Assembly: GCF_010183535.1 (NCBI RefSeq)
Contig: NC_071332.1
Span: forward strand, 5,270,001-5,334,000
Source of the DNA: Caenorhabditis remanei
Lineage: Eukaryota > Nematoda > Chromadorea > Rhabditida > Rhabditidae
Direction of reading: 5' to 3'
DNA: 64,000 nucleotides
Made by a program: the position numbers and the translations under genes. The notes beneath the pieces were generated by a model, which was given only the letters and a program-made list of their open reading frames with translations, did no database searches and was not told where the DNA came from. This document shows positions 32,168 through 45,000 of this stretch, one piece after another. Numbering within the stretch: the stretch's first letter is position 1; each line of letters opens with the position of its first letter.

Positions 32168-35138
32168 AAAGAAAGTCACCCAATTCCTCTTCTCGAATTC
32201 CGCTTCTAATCCATCGTCTGGTCACTCGGACTTCTTCATCCGGGTGGAACACTAATTCTCCTCGTTTCACACGATATTCTTCCCATTTTCTCCCTTACTA
32301 GCACTACTTTTGGAAAATCGAGAAGGGGTGTCCCCCGTCCCTCTTTCCCTCTGCAGAGCTCTGCCTTAGTTTCCTCCGTTGCTCTTTCTTTTCCTTCTCT
32401 GTGCTCTCAGGGGCTGCTTCCAAAATGGATCAATTCGTGTTTGTCTCCGTATGCCCTTCTTCAAGAGAAAGAGAGCGGGGGGACCCCTTTTTCCAACAGC
32501 AGCTACCACGACGACCTCATTTTCTTTCGAAATACTTTGCCTTTTACATTGATTTTCCCTTTTGCAAACTTTCGAGTTTCGACCCCTCGCTCTTCTTCCT
32601 TATCTCTGATCCACCAAACTTCAAGAGCTACACTTCTTTTTTTGTGATTTCCATGTGATTCCAGAACTTTCAGTGTCAATTTCATTTTCAGTCAACCAGT
32701 TAACCTCTCTCAGGTGACACCTATACCTCCCTTCAATTCGATTTTTGTTATCAGTCCCACCTTCTTTTTCTTTTGACGGTCAGCTGACCTGATCCTGACG
32801 GAGAATGATAAGAGAGTTAAGGGAGAGCACCTACACACACATACCAGATGACCTCATGGCCATGACGAAAGAGTCGAGACCGCGGAAATTTGAATTAGAA
32901 ATATAAGGAATGGCATGATGATTTAAAAGTATGGAGAGAGAGGAAGCGTGTCATTTAGAACTTATTTTGATATTTCCTTCTCGATGACATTACAGAGTTC
33001 AGAAGAATTTTTCTGAGTTCCTATTACGTTTGCTCCAGAATTAGCTTCATTCTGTTGATCTTTCTAAACCCTTGGCTATATTAGCTCCTATTTTGGTTCA
33101 CTACTTGCAGAAGATAATCTGAGACTAATAAAGATTAGAGGGCTTATGTATATAAAGTACATCTTATGCGTTTGACAAATTTTTGCTGCAATTTTTTCTG
33201 AGAGGACGCCACAAGACCCGTTGGCACTAGAAACGGTCACTATGCAGTAGTCAGGCATTTTACGTTCTCAGTTTCGGGGAATTAGGAGATTTTGGCCAGC
33301 CGAGTACACTTGTTCAAACTTTTTTATTTAAAACGTTTCGAATTCTCGCTTTCTATACCCATAAAGTGGAAATATCTCTTAAAATCTGAGATTTGCATTT
33401 TGTCTTGAATTTCAGAAGGTTGCTCAGGCTCTCAAAAAAGTTCTTGAATAGTTTCAGCAAAACCAAATGCATGTTACTGGCTGATAGATTAGCGTGTCTA
33501 TCTACTGACATACTCGAACTTTCTAAATTTAAAAATGTTTTTTTTTTAATTTTGGCAAGAAAACCATTTTGTTCTTTTTCTTAATTTGTCAAAAAAAATT
33601 CAGGAAGTCATGCCAGAAAGAACATTACCAATAACAGGAAAAACGAAAAAAGTTTTAATTACTCAATTCGTTAGCCATGTCCTTGAAATGACCTTCCCAT
33701 TCCAACCCATATGACTAATCAGTCCTTTTCAGTCAATTAACTTTATCATCTCACCAGTTTGTTTCGTTCTTTCTCAAAAAAGAAGGGAATCAAAATTGAT
33801 GAAAAAGGAACTGACTAGTAGGAAGAAGAAACTTTCACTTTACCACATGCTTTTTGTCTCTCTCCCTATTCATCTTATCACACCGTACATCATACAATTT
33901 CTATATGATCCTCTCTTCCCATCACGTACACACAAAAACCAGCAAAACCAAAGGGAAAAAGAGGCAAAAAACGTTCGGAGGTGAAAATGCGGTCACGCGG
34001 CGATTCGTTTTCCACTGGGCACATAGGGGTCTGCGTCTCTTCTCCGCCTAGACACTACTTCTCTCTCACTTATTTCTGCCATTCAACACTAGAGAGGTAC
34101 GGAAATGAGAAACACATATTCTCACGCGATTCTGAATTTCTGAATGTGTGTTTATATGTTATGTGGTGTCCCCACTTAATGGCAGGTAATTATCCCTTAG
34201 CTTGTTTTGCTCTCCACGGAAGGGTGTGCCATTGAGACCACTTCTTGCTCATCGTTTACTATTTTGCTCCCCCATTTTTAGGTGGTATTTTGCATTTCGC
34301 AATTCTTGTTTTTCGCGTTTTTCACCACCCGACCGCCCATCTGTTTTTGTTTGCCCTTAATAGAGAGTCTAGATGTTATTGGAGATTTGATGGTTTTTCA
34401 AGGAGGTCTCGGTTTCGAGGTTCTAGGTCAAGCCTTGATTTCTTAAGGAAACATCTGTTCTCTTATGTTCTTTGCTCTGAAGTTTTGACAGCTTGTTTGA
34501 CAGCAATTCAGAATTCATAAGAAATTTCCTTCCTTCTCTTAGTTGTTTTTTCTGCCAAACCGTTTCTCGAATTCATTATCTTCCATTGGCAACACCATCA
34601 ATCTTTCTTCTTTTCTTATTTTTTTGAATTCTATCTCTCACAGTCACACTTCTCACTTCGAGTACACACAGTGTAACCCCGAGTAACTTGATCATCATTT
34701 TTTTGAAATCCAACCTCCCCCCACGTCCACGTCATCACTCAGCTTTGACCCATCCCACCCCACTACACAAAGTGATTTATGATTCCAACCAATTTCATCG
34801 ACACGTCTGAACAGAGGGGTCTTACCACGTGCCGTCAATGTTCTAATTGTCTGCGTATCATCATAACGTCCTTTTGGACTATAAACATCACACAATGAGA
34901 GAGAAGGGGAAAACTGTAAAAAGTGATGATACAAAGTATGGAAAGAATAACGAGTTCGTTTGTTTATTTGCATTAAGAATTGTTTGTTTATGACCCCCTT
35001 TCCATGAAGAGAGGGGGGGGGAGCTCCAGATTATTGTATTGATAACATGGAGAGGACTGGAAAAATAATGAATTGAAAACAACACTTTGATTTGTTTTTA
35101 ACTCAAAAAGGTTTTGAATTTTAACTTTTTTCTTTTTT

Positions 35139-35489
35139 CCGTTTTTAGTTGAAATTGTCCAACTTTGAGAGTGTATCAGGGTAATACAGATTGTCCCATC
35201 AAGTAGCTTTTTAATGAATTTTTTTGTAGTTGACAACTTTTTTTGTACGGACACTCCCTCAAGAGTTATAGTAATTTTGAGACGACATATCAAAAATCGA
35301 TCTATTTTGCACTGGTCAATTTGAGGAAGAAATGACTTTGTCGATATGTAACTTGCTAGGGAGTGTCAGTACAAAAATGTTGTCAACTACAAAAATGAAG
35401 CTCTACTCTTGGTCTGTACGGTCCAGAAAAAATTTCTTCAGTGTTACCGTAATATCCACTTAAAGTTGGAAATTTTCGACGAAAAACGG
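35139..35489. mobile_element. palindromic MITE, GGGAGTGTC subfamily
   Basis: Left arm CCGTTTTTAGTTGAAATTGT with GTCCAACTTTGAG mirrors the right arm ending AAAAACGG; inner AGTTGACAACTTTTTT and TTGTCAACTACAAAAAT also pair. It is the same family as 53976-54421 and 55748-56133. The outermost tips are not readable here. Confidence 0.7.
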
Positions 35490-36042
35490 CCAAAGTTTGT
35501 TTCTTTTTGCCCAGTATTGTATAAGAAAACTCTTGAGAAGGGTGTCTTCTTTTTGCTTCTCTCATTTTCTTGATATCAAACTGCTAAATCCAAGATTCCA
35601 AAATCAGAAAATTCGTTTCAACTTCCTGTGTCGCTCATTGATCCATTGAGCACTATCACATCCATTATCTTCTACTCCTCCTTTTCTCCCTCTCACTCAT
35701 CATCTTCTTTGTCTTTTGAAACGTGTGACTTTCGGATGTCTGTTTGAGAGCTGAGAAGACACGCAGAGATGAACATAGAGGAAAAGAGAAGAGGACAACA
35801 ACAAAAAGAAAAACAAAGCAGCACACGAGAGGCACAAAAAGTAAGAGATAGGAAGGAATCCTATATCACCTGCGGTGAGACGGCAGCTGTTATATCGAAG
35901 AGATAGAATGTACCTGCGTGGAGACACAGACATCACAATCACATGGGTGAACTCTCTCTCTCTCTCGGGGTCCCTTTGAAGAATCGACTGGATTTTCGAG
36001 CATTTTTTCGCCCCGTGCTTGAAAGATATCAATCTGTCAGAC

Positions 36043-39000
36043 ATGGATGCTGAAATTGATACTACTGATAATGGAGGTGGCAATGAAGAAGACGTTGAAG
36101 TGGAGCTGTTCTTTCGGAAGCCACCAGAAATCAACAACTTTGAGTTGGTCAAAACGTTTTGGATTGATCCAACAGGTGAGTAGTTTTTTAAGTGTTTTCC
36201 TAGTAGTACATACCGTAAAACCTGAAATAGAGGTGCATCCACTAGCCAAAGTTTGGAGCATTATATCTCGGCTGTCATTAAAGATATTAAAATTTTTTCT
36301 ACTGAAGAAATATTTTATGAGTATGAAGCTATATTTTGTCAAATATCAACTTTTTGATATTTCCTTTGGGAACCGAGATATACCGCGGAGAAAAGGTGCG
36401 CTTCTATTACAGGTTTTACGGTAGTCATTTCTTTTATTTTTTGAGTTTGAAAATGTTTTTTGTTAATTAATTAAATCTTTGTAGCTCTTAGGAACTCACA
36501 CTTCCTAGATACTTCAGATTATAGATAACCTATTTTGCTTCACGCAGTTTATAATATTTTCAAGATTCCACTTTCTAAAAATAATTCGATCCGAATCCTA
36601 TCTTTAGAATTTTCTCTTCAATTAAAGAAGATAGAATCAATAATACTTAATTTCCGTTTAATATTTCATGAAAAATTTTCGAAATCTAACTTTGATTTCT
36701 TAATCTCTAGCAGCATAAAGCATTTCCTAATTTGCAACATGATAGTTCCAAATCCTAATCCTATCTGACTACTTTCCAGAAGTGATCATTTCAACAAACG
36801 ATCTTGCTCAAGAAGACCAAAACAATAAACCCTCCTCGGATCCTGAAGTGAAAGTTTTACAACCTCTTGCTCTCCGACCTCTCGAAACTGCTGAGGATGA
36901 ATCTGGTGGGTCGTCTTGTTCTCATTCGGAAGATGTCCGACTTCCTGATGAAATTCTGGATGAACCTTTGGATGATGAGGTCTTCGAAGAAGAAAATGAA
37001 AAGACTGAAAATGTTGAAACAGACCTTGTGTTCCGTCAGCCAAAAGAAAAAGAAATGGAATTGGTTTACACGATTTCAAAGAGTGCAGTTTTCAACTTGG
37101 ATGATTTGGAAGAAGAGGACGAAGACGTTGATGTTGACCTCTGGTTCCGTGAGCCAACGGACACTCGCTTTGAGCTTGTCTACACAATTCCGTTAATGGA
37201 AGACGTGAGTGTTGATTCTTTGGGAGAAACTTTGGAAGATGTGCCTCCTGCCGAAGAACTGGACAACGTTGTTGAAGAAGCGTCGGTCGCCGAATTCACA
37301 TTCAAACCAATTGAAAATGATGAGGAGACTGAAACAGTGACGACTGAAGTTGTGACTGTGCTGGAACGAGGCGGAGAAGGATCCAGGGATTTCATTGAGA
37401 AAGTCAAGTTGACATCAAATGACACTTTCGATAATTTTGATGATGAGGGAGAGGACGCTTTCCAAAATGCATTCGTCAAATCTGTGGAGACTCCGGAGAC
37501 ACCGGTTCCCGAGTATGATAAGAATCAAGAAGATATTATTCATGATGTTTCTGTTTCGGATGTTTTGAAGGATGCCGCGGAGAAACTTCAAATTATTCAA
37601 GATTCTGAGAATATTGGAACTTTGAAACAAATTGCATCTGCTCCAGAATTTGTTTCTGATATTCGTACTCCAGAAGGATCTCCTGATGAAACAGAAACTA
37701 CTCGATTTGAAATCTCTTCAGTTGATGAAATAAACATCAATACAGAGAATGTACCTTTCCTTCAAGTCACTCAAGACACTGATCGAGTTCCAAGCCAGGA
37801 GCCATCAGACTATGCTCAACTGGAAAGTATCTCGTCGCCTGATGATGTTCCAGATGTTGACCGAACATTGAATTCGTTGAAGAATGAAGATGTGTTCCCA
37901 AAAGAAGCGATTCCAAGTGAAGTGCCAAAAATTGAAGTGACTCCGGAAGCTGAGACTCAACCAGTTGTTGGTCTGGAAGATTCTGGAATAGTGGTGACTC
38001 CAGAAGTCGTGGATTTGAGTAAAGAAGATGTAGAAAAAACATTGAATGCTGAAGACGTTATTACAGGAGATGATGGTGTTTTGGTAGCTAAACCAGACGT
38101 GTACACTACGGAAAATAAGAATGCAGATGATCCAGTCATCGATCGGGAAGATTCTGGAAAAGTTGAAACCTCAGAAGTTGTTGAATTGAAGCAGGGTGTT
38201 ATAGAAGCAGCTTTGAATAGTGAAGACGTTCTTTCTGATGCTCATGTGATGCCTCAAAATGAGACTACTCAAGGTGACCAACCTGTTGAAGAAAGCGGTG
38301 CAACTGAATCTCCATCTGTTGTGGACTTGAATTCTGAGGTGGTAACGGATTCATTGAATAGTGAAGATGTTAACTCTCAAACCGAGCTCCTTGAAAGCTC
38401 CAATCAAACTTCTGAAGACTTGCCTCAATCGGTCTTGAAACTCGAAGACTCCGGAATCGTAGAAACTCCAGATGTGGTCGAGCTAGAAAAAGAGGACATG
38501 ATAGATGCGCTCAACAGTGAAGACGTTCTCACTAAAGCTGATGGTGTTCAAATGTCGACCGAGATACTCGATAACGAGACTCCGATTGAGGATCAACCTG
38601 TTGTGGATCTTGAAGATAGTGGTCCCACGAATATCGTCGGCTTTGATGACGAAGTGGTGGCTGATAATGAAGATGTCCACAAAGAAGATGATGCAACTCC
38701 TGGTTTAGATGAGCAGGTGCTGAAACTTGAAGATTCCGGAATTGTAGAAACTCCAGAAATTGTTGCTCTGGACCATCAAGATGTAAAAGATGCTCTCAAC
38801 AGTGAAGATGCTCTTCTGGAGACTGAAGGTGATCTGGTCTCGTCTGCGGTTACTGAAACTTCGGAAGCAACTCATCAAGCAGCAACTATCGATGGTTCGA
38901 ATGAAGAAGAAACCCCAGTTGATAATAGCATGATTGGCCTCGAAGATGGTGGAGATGTTGAAACTGCAAGCGTTGTCGAGCTGACCAACGAGATAGCAGC

Positions 39001-42000
39001 CGATGTTTTGAATAGTGAAGACGTCACTGGAGTCACATCCCTATCAGTTGTTGATTCGGAATTTCATGAAGGAGAACAAGAGTTCAACATTGAAGAAACA
39101 CCAGTCGTTAAACTCGAGGATTCTGGAGTTGCGGAGACACCAGACATCGTTGAGCTGGATAGAGAAGTGGTAGAAGATGCACTGAACAGCGAAGATGTTG
39201 TCAATGAGACTACCGCAGTTGCAGAAGCTTCAGAATCTCACGAGGCAACTCAAGAAGAAGAGCTTCATCAAGAGAAAACGGCTGCTGAAGACACTGTGTT
39301 GGGACTTGAAGAAAGTGGAGATGTGGAGCCAGTAGATGTTGTCGCAGTGAGTAACCAAGAGGTAGCCGATGCAATGAATGGCGAAGATGTTGTGAAGGTT
39401 GCTGAAGAAGTTGCAGGAGAAGAAGCAGAGCAAGTGAACAGTGAGCTTCCTCCAGAAGCTGAAGAATCCGTGGTGGACTCTCAATCTGAAGAAGAACAAA
39501 TTTTCATCAAGAACCAAGAAGATCAGGAAAAAGAATCTACTCCAGTTGCTGGAACTGAAGAGGAAACTCTGGTTGAGAAACTGGTTTCAATGGTTGAAGA
39601 TACTCTGCCTGTGGATGCTATTGCCATTTCTGAAAAGATGGATACTCCTGAAGAATCAAAGGAAACGAAACCAGAAGCATCGAAGCCTGAAAGTGAAAGT
39701 ATGGTAGAAGCTGATGTTGCCGATAGTTCTGAAGACCAATCTAAACCAGAAGAAGTAGTGCAAAAACTGGTGTCAATGGTTGAAAACGTGCTCCCGGCTG
39801 AAACTGTGATTCCTTCGGAAGACGTTGTTTCCGAAGAACATATTGAAGAGAGGGAAGAAGATGAACAGCCTGCAGAAATGTCTGAAAAGCCAACGATCAT
39901 GGAGAAATTAGTGTCAATGGTGGAGAACATTGTTCCTATGGAAACACAAGATGAATCACTTTCTCCAGATGTAGAAGAACAGGAATCTAATCCAGTTGCA
40001 GAAAATTCTGAAGAATCTAAAACTCCAGAAGATACACAACCAGAGGAAACATTTGTGGAGAAGTTTGTCTCAGTTGTAGAAAATGCTCTTCCCGTCGACG
40101 TTGTTCTTCCTTCTGAAGACGTGCTTTCTGAAGATCATGTGGAAGAACCAGTCATTGAACTTTCTTCTGAGAACGCTGAAGATTCTACTATTCTGGAGAA
40201 GTTGACATCAGTGGTTGAAAGTGTTCTGCCTTCTAAAGATAACAAGAACATTGAGGAAGAAAAGAAGACTGATGAAAATGAAGAGACAGCTACAGAAAAC
40301 TCAGAACTGCCTGCGGAACCGACCATAATTGAGAAGTTGACTTCAATGGTGGAGAATGTGATTCCTTCCAAAGATTCTGTTCCAGAAGAACCAGTAGATC
40401 TCGAGGGAATTCCGAATGAAGAAAATGAAATCAAAGAAGTGGCCGTGGAACCGACTCTAATGGAACAGTTGACTTCAATTGTGGAAAGTGTTCTTCCCAC
40501 ACAGGAACCGATCAAGAACACAGAGGAACCAGCCAATCCAACAGAGTTAGTAGAAAAAGCGACACCAGAAGATTCTGCTGCTCCCGAGCCGACACTTATG
40601 GAGAAGCTGACTTCTATGGTGGAGAGTGTTCTTCCTTCGAAAGATGAAGTTTCGGAGGAAAATCATGTTGAAACAACAGTGGAAGTATCTGAAACCAACG
40701 ATGCTGTTACGGAACCAACAATATTGGAGAAGTTGGCCACAATGGTGGAAAATGTTCTCCCAGCTGATGCGATTCTTCTATCCGATTATGTCCGACAATC
40801 CGAGGAGCGTAACTCCGAAGCGAGACAAGCTGAAGAATTGGACCCTAGTGATCAGGTTCCGCTCGTGCAAATAGAGCATCTGGAAGAAGTATCAGCTACT
40901 CAAGACTCGGCTGTTACTACTGAAGCTGAAGAAGTTTTTGAACCAGAGGAAGAAAAAGTTTCGGGAGAAATTGTACCTTCTTTTGAAGACACTACTTCTG
41001 ATGACCGCGCCGGAGAATTTGAAAAACCAAACGAGAGTTTGGCAGAAGCTGATAAGCGTGATGATCTCGACACAGTTCTGGATACTTCTGAAGACCCATC
41101 GAAACCGGAAGAAGCCAACCCAGCTCCAGAAGAAACCATGGAGCAAAAACTGGTGTCGATGGTTGAAAACGTGCTCCCAGCTGAAGCTGTGCTCTCTTCT
41201 GAAGATGTTGTTTCCGAAGAAGATAAACAGCCTGCAGAAACGTCTGAAAATCCAACGGTCATGGAGAAGTTGGTGCCAATGGTGGAGAACATTATTCCTG
41301 TGGAAACTAGTTTGGAAACACAAGATGAATCACTTTCTTCTGCTGTAGAAGAACAAGAATCAAATCGAGTTGAGAAAGATTCTGAAGAAACAAGAACCCC
41401 AGAAGATACGCAACCAGAAGAAACATTTGCGGAAAAGTTGGTTTCAATAGTAGAAAATGTTCTTCCTGTGAGCGCTCCCCAAGAAGAACCAAACGACACT
41501 CAACGCCACCTGAATGAAGAAAACCAAATAATTTCCACTTCCGATATAATTTTACCCTTTGAAGAGAACACGTCACTCGAAACACCATTTGATGCTGAAG
41601 GATTCGCAGAACCACTGGTTGAAAAAGAAAAACAAGAGTCGTTCAAAGAGCCGACTGCCGAGGATATTATCGAAACAGCTGACATCATTCTACCAGTTGA
41701 AGAGGAAAAATCAAAGAACATTGAGACACCATTTGATGCAGAGGGTTTTGTTTCTGAAGACCCAGTGGAGACCCCAGTGAAAAATGAAATTCAACAAGAA
41801 GACGTCCCAGATGAAACTGAACCTGAGAAGAGTACTGTTGTCGAGGAGTTGCTGGCGATGGCAGTTGATATTCTTCCAATTGATGGGACGGTAGCAGAGA
41901 AGATTGAAGAGAAATCGCTAGTTGAGAAGACTACCGTTGAAGCATTCGAAACTCCGAATGAGAAACCAGGAGAATTCAGAGAATCGGGAACTTCCGATCC

Positions 42001-45000
42001 TGAGCTAGCCGGAGAAGCTGAATATGTTCCAGAAGAATCTCAACCATTACCAGAAAAGTTCGAGAGAGTGAAGAGAGGAGACCAGATGGAGAAGGAAGAT
42101 GACGAAAACGAAATGCAAGTGGCAACTGTTGAAGTCGAGGTTGACAATGAGCCGCAGGAGATGATTACTCCCAGCATTCAAGTAGTTGAGGTGACTGTGC
42201 AATCGGATGATGATCATCCAGAAGATGTCCCAACATCATCTCAAGATACAGAAGAGCCTCTCACAAAAACTGATCAACACCAGGAACCTCATAAGATCAC
42301 TGACGTCCATTTTGACATTCCGAAACATCATGACGACTATGGTAATGATTACGCTCCATTTGGAACCGAGCCATCTGCTAGAGTGGAATTCAACAACCCA
42401 GAAGAATCAAAAGAGGAAGAGGAGGACTTTGTTGCTGAACTCAACTTCCACCCGATCCGTCAATGGAAAGATGAAGATGTCATCTCACTTCAATCACTAA
42501 AATCTCTAGTTGCTGAAGTTGGATGCACTACTGATGTATCTGCAGAACCCCAAATTCCGGCAGACAGTGAATCTACTCTGAAAATTCTAAAAGTTGTTCC
42601 CTCTGAACCGTCACTAATGGAGCTAGACATCTCCAATGACCCGAGTGTGATCCACGTGCCGATCCCGCTCCTCGAACCAGCTACCAAGTATTTGGAGGAG
42701 ATGGTGGAGTGGATTATTGCTGATGCAGTGAAGGAAGTAGGTGAGATGGAAGTGGTCACTGAATCGGAGATTAGTGAGATGGTAGCACAAGAATCAGAGA
42801 ATGAGTGTCCAGTTCCTGAGCCACTTGCTGATCTGAAACTTCCGACGGAGGATGACGAGAAGACTCCGGAACCGGAGACTCCGATTGAGGTGGCCAGAGT
42901 GATACCAGTGGAAGTTGAACCAGTCCAAACAATTCCACAGAGACCGCCACGAGCGCCAAAGGTTGAAGGTTCGAAGTTGGACACTTCGAAATCCCTGGAT
43001 CAGCACAAATCGAAGGTGAGATTCAGACCATTGAACATCAAACTAGGAAGGAGTTATTCCGAGGAACAGCAAAAAGAACTTGTGGAGATGTTGGAGAGAC
43101 CGTTGACAGTCATCACATCTTCTGAGCAGAAGCCTTCTGAACCCAAACCATCCCCTCTCTCACCAAACACTCTTGATGAATACGAGCATGTTCCGATGAT
43201 GGATATGCAATCGGTTCCACATTCTCCACAGGAGAAGTTAGAAGAAGTGGTGGAAGAGAATGAAGAACAAAAAGAACCAGAGGACCTTCCAATGGTGGAG
43301 CAAGTAGAGCAACCAGTTGGATTTGTGAAGAAAGTTGAAGTGAAAACTGTCGAAACTCCAGAAGATGTCAACGCCCCACAAACTAAAATTTTCATAACGG
43401 AAACTAGAATTCTGGGAGCCGGCAAGTCTACCGAATACGTGGATGATGAGGATGGAAGTGAATGTTTGGACTCAATTGGAGATTTGAGTGAAAGGACTAT
43501 TCAGAGATTCAATACTTCCAGTGAGCAACAGTGTGCTCTTTTGTGGTTTTTTTTTCGAAAGCTAGTTTTTTCAATTTCTAAAAATCATCTCACAAAACAA
43601 CTCTAGGAAAACTCGAGACTTTGAGAATGCGTCACAGGTTTCTCGGTGTTGAAATTTTATATAATTGGGAATGTTTAAGTTCATTTTTGTAGTTGGACAC
43701 TTTTTGATAGCTCGACCCACACTCTTGGTACTTAGGAATCTGTGACACATTATAAAAGTTGGCGTTTTCTATTCCATGACCTGAATGAGTAATCTTAGAT
43801 ATTTTGTCTTTGTGTCTAAACTCTCATTACTCTCCACTGCGGTTTCCAACTCATTTTCTAACTTCATTTCCTAACATTTTGAGTTTTTTTCTTCTTTTTA
43901 TTGAAGTGCTCTTCCTTCCTACCATTATTTCCTCTCACATCTTTCCAGTCGACGATCCATCTATTCGTCGTGACTCTTTCTCCTCAATCTCCTCATTCGG
44001 AGACCGTCAAAAGTTCCGAACCGCCATTGAGAACATTCGTCAAGACTTGCTTCCGTTCCAATCTTCCGTTCGTTTATTCTCTCTCACCCAATTATTTTCA
44101 ATATCTCAACATTCTCTTAATTTCAGGTTTCCCAGTACCTCGATCCATCTGTAAACCCATCTCAACAACTTCTAGTCACCAATTTATCCATGGATTCGCC
44201 ATCTGACTTGTCGCCAAATGCGCCACCAGCCGGGTATGAGAACACTGCTCAATACCTTGAGAAGCTCCAACAAGAGGACCGCCCATCTGCCGAGGGATCC
44301 ATCGATTCGAGTGGATTCGAGAAGGTAGATCATGAGAGTCTCGAAGATTACACTGCTCCAGTTCATGATCCAATGCAAAAGTCAGTGTTCGGAAGTCTCA
44401 CAGCGGATTCTGATGATTTGGTGAGTAATAGAAATTGATGTTTTGATATGGTATAGAGTAACGGTGAAAGTTGGAAAATGTATGCCTTTCTGGTGGTCTA
44501 GAAAAAAAGAAAAAACTTCTAGGCGTTATTGACAGTACTATACAATTGAGAGTGAGTTCCACAAGTTTCATAAGGCAAACACCCTTTGGAACCATCAAAT
44601 TTTATTGGCTGCATTCTCTTTCCCAACAAATGCACACATTCGGAGAAAAAGAGGAAAAAAGTGAAGAAAACTAACAAATCGGTTCCGGAGAGTGCTGTCG
44701 TTCTTTATAAAAGAAGAGAGATCCGAACCTGCCCATTTTCTGTTCCACTTTTCACATAGTTTCCAGTCGTCCACGCGTGTAAAATTATAAAATTGGGCGG
44801 TGCGGTACTGCGCTTTCTTTCCAATAGCCATTTCTGGGATGTTGTGGTAACTGGATCGGGGAAGGAATCTCAAATTTCCTTTCTTCTTCTTCGTTTTCTT
44901 CATAAATATTTGAGCTACTAAGTTAATCCAAATCATGACCATGATATTCGGTGCTTCATCAGTAATCATACCGGAAACAGGGCCAACAGAAAGACAGGTC

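Larger units (their letters stand above)
30133..36042. other. 5.9-kb gene-poor interval upstream of ret-1
   Basis: No convincing gene. It contains one hAT-like element (31777-32167), one palindromic MITE (35139-35489), a short inverted pair AAGGCTGTC/GACAGCCTT around 31040-31185, and AT- or pyrimidine-rich DNA. The last few hundred bases (35600-36040) are probably ret-1 promoter and leader, with a short CT repeat at about 35950. Confidence 0.5.

Noticed and set aside
39230..43425. Antisense open frames across the giant ret-1 exon
   Set aside because: They mirror the GAA/GAG-rich coding strand, giving Ser/Phe/Leu-rich text as expected of shadows.
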